From positions 1-11,679 of the forward strand of contig CANGSN010000055.1 in NCBI GenBank assembly GCA_947455805.1: a stretch of DNA of 11,679 nucleotides, given 5' to 3'. Below the pieces are notes generated by a model. It saw only the letters and a list, made by a program, of their open reading frames with translations, was not told where the DNA came from and searched no databases. A program made the position numbers and the translations under genes. Positions 6,325 through 11,679 of this stretch are shown piece by piece (positions within the stretch are counted from its first letter, which is position 1; every line of letters begins with the position of its first letter). The DNA is from Planctomycetota bacterium (GTDB taxonomy: Bacteria > Planctomycetota > UBA1135 > UBA2386).

Positions 6325-7902
6325 ATGCGCCCCTCACTCCGTTCCCTGTCCTTGCTCGCCTCGTGCCTGTGCACGCCGCTGCTCGCGGTGGCTCAGGACA
6401 GCCTGCTCCTGAAGGACACCCGCTTCGTCACCGGCGTCAAGATGGAGACGGTCGGCGACAACATCGTCATCCACTTCCCGCACGGCGACATCGCCATCCC
6501 GCGCTCCTTGGTCAAGGAGTCGCACATCAAGGGCGAAGCCGTCGACGCGAGCCTCAGCGACGAGGACAAGAGCAAACTCGACCAGGGCCTCGTCAAGTTC
6601 GACGGCAAGTGGATGCAGGTCGCCGAGCGCGACAAGCTCCTGCAGAAGCGCACCGCCGACCGCGAAGCGCGCATCAGGGAGGCGATGGCGCACCGCGACT
6701 GGAAGAACCGCTACACGCTCAACACCGAGAACTTCGCCTTCGAGTACACCATCGACCCCGAGGTGATGAAGAGCTTCGCCGACCAGATGGAGGTCTACTT
6801 CAAGACCTTCACCAAGGAGTGGGGCATCAAGAAGCCGCCGAAGCTCGGCCGCCTGAAGGTCTGCTTCTACCACGACCAGGACTACTTCCAGCAGGTCAGC
6901 GGCGCCGGGCAGGGCGTGGCCGGCTACTTCCGCTTCGTGGAGCCGCTGGAGCTGAACTTCTACTACGACCGTCTCGATCTGGACTTCACGCGCGAGGTGA
7001 TGTTCCACGAGACGAACCACTATCTGACCCAGCTGATCGACACGAAGTTCAAGTATCCGCTCTGGGTCAACGAGTCGCTCGGCGAGTACTACGGCGCCAG
7101 CAAGTGGGACCAGAAGGCCAAGAAGATGTCGATCGGGTACATCCAGGAAGGCCGTCTGGCCGAGGTCCAGGATGCGATCGCAGAGGGCCGCTGGCAGGGC
7201 CTCGAGCAGCTGATCAACATGACCCGGGAGGAGTTCGGGTCGGAGCAGTACGCGTGGGGCTGGACCCTGATGCACTGGCTGCTCGAGAACCCGAAGACCG
7301 AGAAGAAGCTGAAGGACTTCTACATGGCGCTCGCGCGCGACAAGTCGGTCCAGCGCGAGATCGACCAGATCCAGTTCAAGCAGGTGAAGCCGGTCGACCA
7401 GATCGAGCTGTTCAAGAAGTACATGGACTTCAAGGACCTCAAGGAGGTCGAGAAGGCCTGGCACGAGTACGTGAAGGGCCTGCAGCCGTCGTCCGGCCGC
7501 GGCTACTACGAAGCCGGCCGCATCGCCATCGGCAGCAACGCGCCGCTGAAGGCCCAGCGCATGCTGAAGATCGCCCTCGAGAAGGGCTTCCACAACCCGC
7601 AGGTCTACGCCACCCTGAGCCGGGCGCAGTGGCTCAAGGACCAGAACGACGAGGCGATCGAGAGCATGAAGAAGGCGCTCGAGCTCGACCCGCTGAACGC
7701 CGAGTACTACCTCGGCCTGGCCCGCGCCCAGGGCGGCACCGGCTATCGGATCGGTGAGGAGACCTCGCCGGAGGCCCGGCGCTCGCAGTGGCTGGCGCTC
7801 GAAGTCGCCCGGGCGACCAACGATCCGGCCGAGTACGCGATCCTGATCGACCTCGGCCCGGACTTCACCAAGCCGGACCCGGCGCTGCCGCCGGCGAAGT
7901 GA
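6325..7902 (+). CDS. Exported zinc metallopeptidase-like protein (gluzincin, DUF1570-like) with TPR repeats
   Basis: This encodes 525 residues. The N terminus MRPSLRSLSLLASCLCTPLL then AVA is a signal peptide, probably cut at A23|Q24. An L-A-S-C14 lipobox-like sequence leaves a lipoprotein possible. The protein has a KFDGKW segment (about 91-96). Its zinc centre, H228-E-T-N-H232, is followed 17 residues later by E250 in W-V-N-E-S-L-G-E-Y-Y, the usual gluzincin layout in which the two His and the distal Glu bind zinc and E229 is catalytic. Residues about 393-475 form TPR-like helices, the clearest at 425-458 (YATLSRAQWLKDQNDEAIES, then KALELDP), with a possible role in protein binding. The resemblance to DUF1570-type peptidases is by pattern. 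The ATG at 6325 has no obvious Shine-Dalgarno but directly precedes the signal peptide. The gene forms a likely two-gene unit with the upstream inactive paralogue. The substrate is unknown. Confidence 0.85.
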   Translation: MRPSLRSLSLLASCLCTPLLAVAQDSLLLKDTRFVTGVKMETVGDNIVIHFPHGDIAIPRSLVKESHIKGEAVDASLSDEDKSKLDQGLVKFDGKWMQVAERDKLLQKRTADREARIREAMAHRDWKNRYTLNTENFAFEYTIDPEVMKSFADQMEVYFKTFTKEWGIKKPPKLGRLKVCFYHDQDYFQQVSGAGQGVAGYFRFVEPLELNFYYDRLDLDFTREVMFHETNHYLTQLIDTKFKYPLWVNESLGEYYGASKWDQKAKKMSIGYIQEGRLAEVQDAIAEGRWQGLEQLINMTREEFGSEQYAWGWTLMHWLLENPKTEKKLKDFYMALARDKSVQREIDQIQFKQVKPVDQIELFKKYMDFKDLKEVEKAWHEYVKGLQPSSGRGYYEAGRIAIGSNAPLKAQRMLKIALEKGFHNPQVYATLSRAQWLKDQNDEAIESMKKALELDPLNAEYYLGLARAQGGTGYRIGEETSPEARRSQWLALEVARATNDPAEYAILIDLGPDFTKPDPALPPAK

Positions 7903-7925
7903 CCGCGCGCAGGAAGCCGCGAGCA

Positions 7926-7958
7926 CCGCGCGACGAGCCCGTCTTTCCTCTCGCGCGG
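7926..7958 (+). other. Inverted repeat upstream of carB
   Basis: CCGCGCGA (7926-7933) and TCGCGCGG (7951-7958) form a perfect 8-bp inverted repeat with a 17-base loop, inside the 88-bp gap between the peptidase gene and carB. No T-tract follows. It could end the upstream transcript or be part of a carB leader; the GC-rich background makes chance occurrence plausible. Confidence 0.3.
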
Positions 7959-7990
7959 CGCGGGCCGACTCGCTGTAGTCCTGGCCCGAA

Positions 7991-11278
<3,288 letters not shown>

Positions 11279-11346
11279 CAGTGGCGGTGCGAGCCGCGCG
11301 CGGATGGCGGCTGGAGTGAACGTGGGCGACCTGCGACGATGCGGCC

Positions 11347-11679
11347 ATGGCCGCGCCCACCGCTTCTCGCGATCGCATCACGCGCATCCACGTTACGGGC
11401 TTTCGTAGCCTGGCCGACGTGACGCTCGATCTGGACGGGCTGACCGTTCTGATCGGCGACAACGGCTCGGGCAAGAGCAGCCTGATCGAGGTGTTCGAGA
11501 CGCTGCGCTACTTCACCGAGCCCGCGTCCAACCTACGCGACTACGCGCTGCTACACCCGTCACCGATCCGTCGCGGGAGCGCCACGTTCCGCATCGAAGT
11601 GCTCGTCCGCGACTCATCGGGGGCTGAGCCGGACTTGACGTACGCCATGGAAGTCGCAGGTCAGGAATGGGGTCTGGCG
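11347..11679 (+). CDS. AAA/RecF-like ATPase, N-terminal fragment (runs off right edge)
   Basis: An uninterrupted frame of 111 codons runs from the ATG at 11347 to the window end. The product has the opening typical of RecF/SMC-like AAA ATPases (AAA_15/AAA_21/OLD groups): RITRIHVTGFRSLADVTLDL, then LTVLIGDNGSGKSSLIEVFE. The Walker A motif is G37-D-N-G-S-G-K43-S44. Walker B, the signature motif and any C-terminal nuclease domain lie beyond the edge, so the function (defence OLD-type nuclease, repair, or orphan ATPase) cannot be decided. A TGA at 11317 closes the frame upstream and no other in-frame start lies between, so 11347 is the first possible ATG. No Shine-Dalgarno is evident. Codons such as CTA, TCA, GTT, TCT, CGT and TTG are much commoner here than in carB, which suggests recent acquisition or weak expression. 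Confidence 0.85.
   Translation, partial: MAAPTASRDRITRIHVTGFRSLADVTLDLDGLTVLIGDNGSGKSSLIEVFETLRYFTEPASNLRDYALLHPSPIRRGSATFRIEVLVRDSSGAEPDLTYAMEVAGQEWGLA

Noticed and set aside
11347..11679. Calling the right-edge ATPase an OLD-family defence nuclease
   Set aside because: Only Walker A and the N-terminal strand pattern are visible; the nuclease domain that would decide lies outside the window.

Overview
This is a GC-rich bacterial window. Nearly every codon in the main genes ends in G or C, so long open frames also appear antisense to real genes and are not treated as genes here. The content is a lipoprotein-type sulfatase, a large secreted protein with Ig-like (carboxypeptidase-regulatory-like) repeats, and two secreted proteins resembling DUF1570-type peptidases. 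This mix suggests a high-GC Planctomycetota-like or otherwise sulfatase-rich aquatic or soil bacterium. That assignment is inference; the sequence contains no rRNA or other phylogenetic marker except carB.

Layout, left to right. (1) Positions 1-177, minus strand: the first 59 codons of a gene whose product has the N-terminal motif that commonly precedes ankyrin repeats; it runs off the left edge. (2) 178-367: divergent intergenic region with a 17-bp operator-like dyad. (3) 368-1897, plus: sulfatase with a predicted lipoprotein signal and a C-S-A-S-R active-site motif. (4) 1898-1957: convergent gap; each of the two flanking stop codons lies in its own short tandem repeat. (5) 1958-4375, minus: 805-residue secreted protein with several Ig-like repeats and a glutamine-rich hexapeptide repeat next to the signal peptide. 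(6) 4376-4590: divergent intergenic region. (7) 4591-6249 and 6325-7902, plus: two neighbouring exported proteins that appear to be diverged paralogues. The second keeps a complete HExxH...E zinc site; the first has lost every ligand but gained an N-terminal PsbP/DUF1795-like domain. (8) 7991-11278, plus: full-length carB (carbamoyl-phosphate synthase large subunit), with no carA in the window. (9) 11347-11679, plus: the 5' end of an AAA/RecF-like ATPase with noticeably different codon use, running off the right edge.

The four genes from 368 to 7902 all encode exported products and may serve the cell envelope or breakdown of external material, but only the two peptidase-like genes are arranged like an operon. 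carB is a housekeeping gene of pyrimidine and arginine synthesis and is probably functionally separate. No RNA gene, insertion sequence or CRISPR array was recognised. The most distinctive observation is the active-peptidase / dead-peptidase tandem pair. I do not see convincing evidence for a complete undescribed system.
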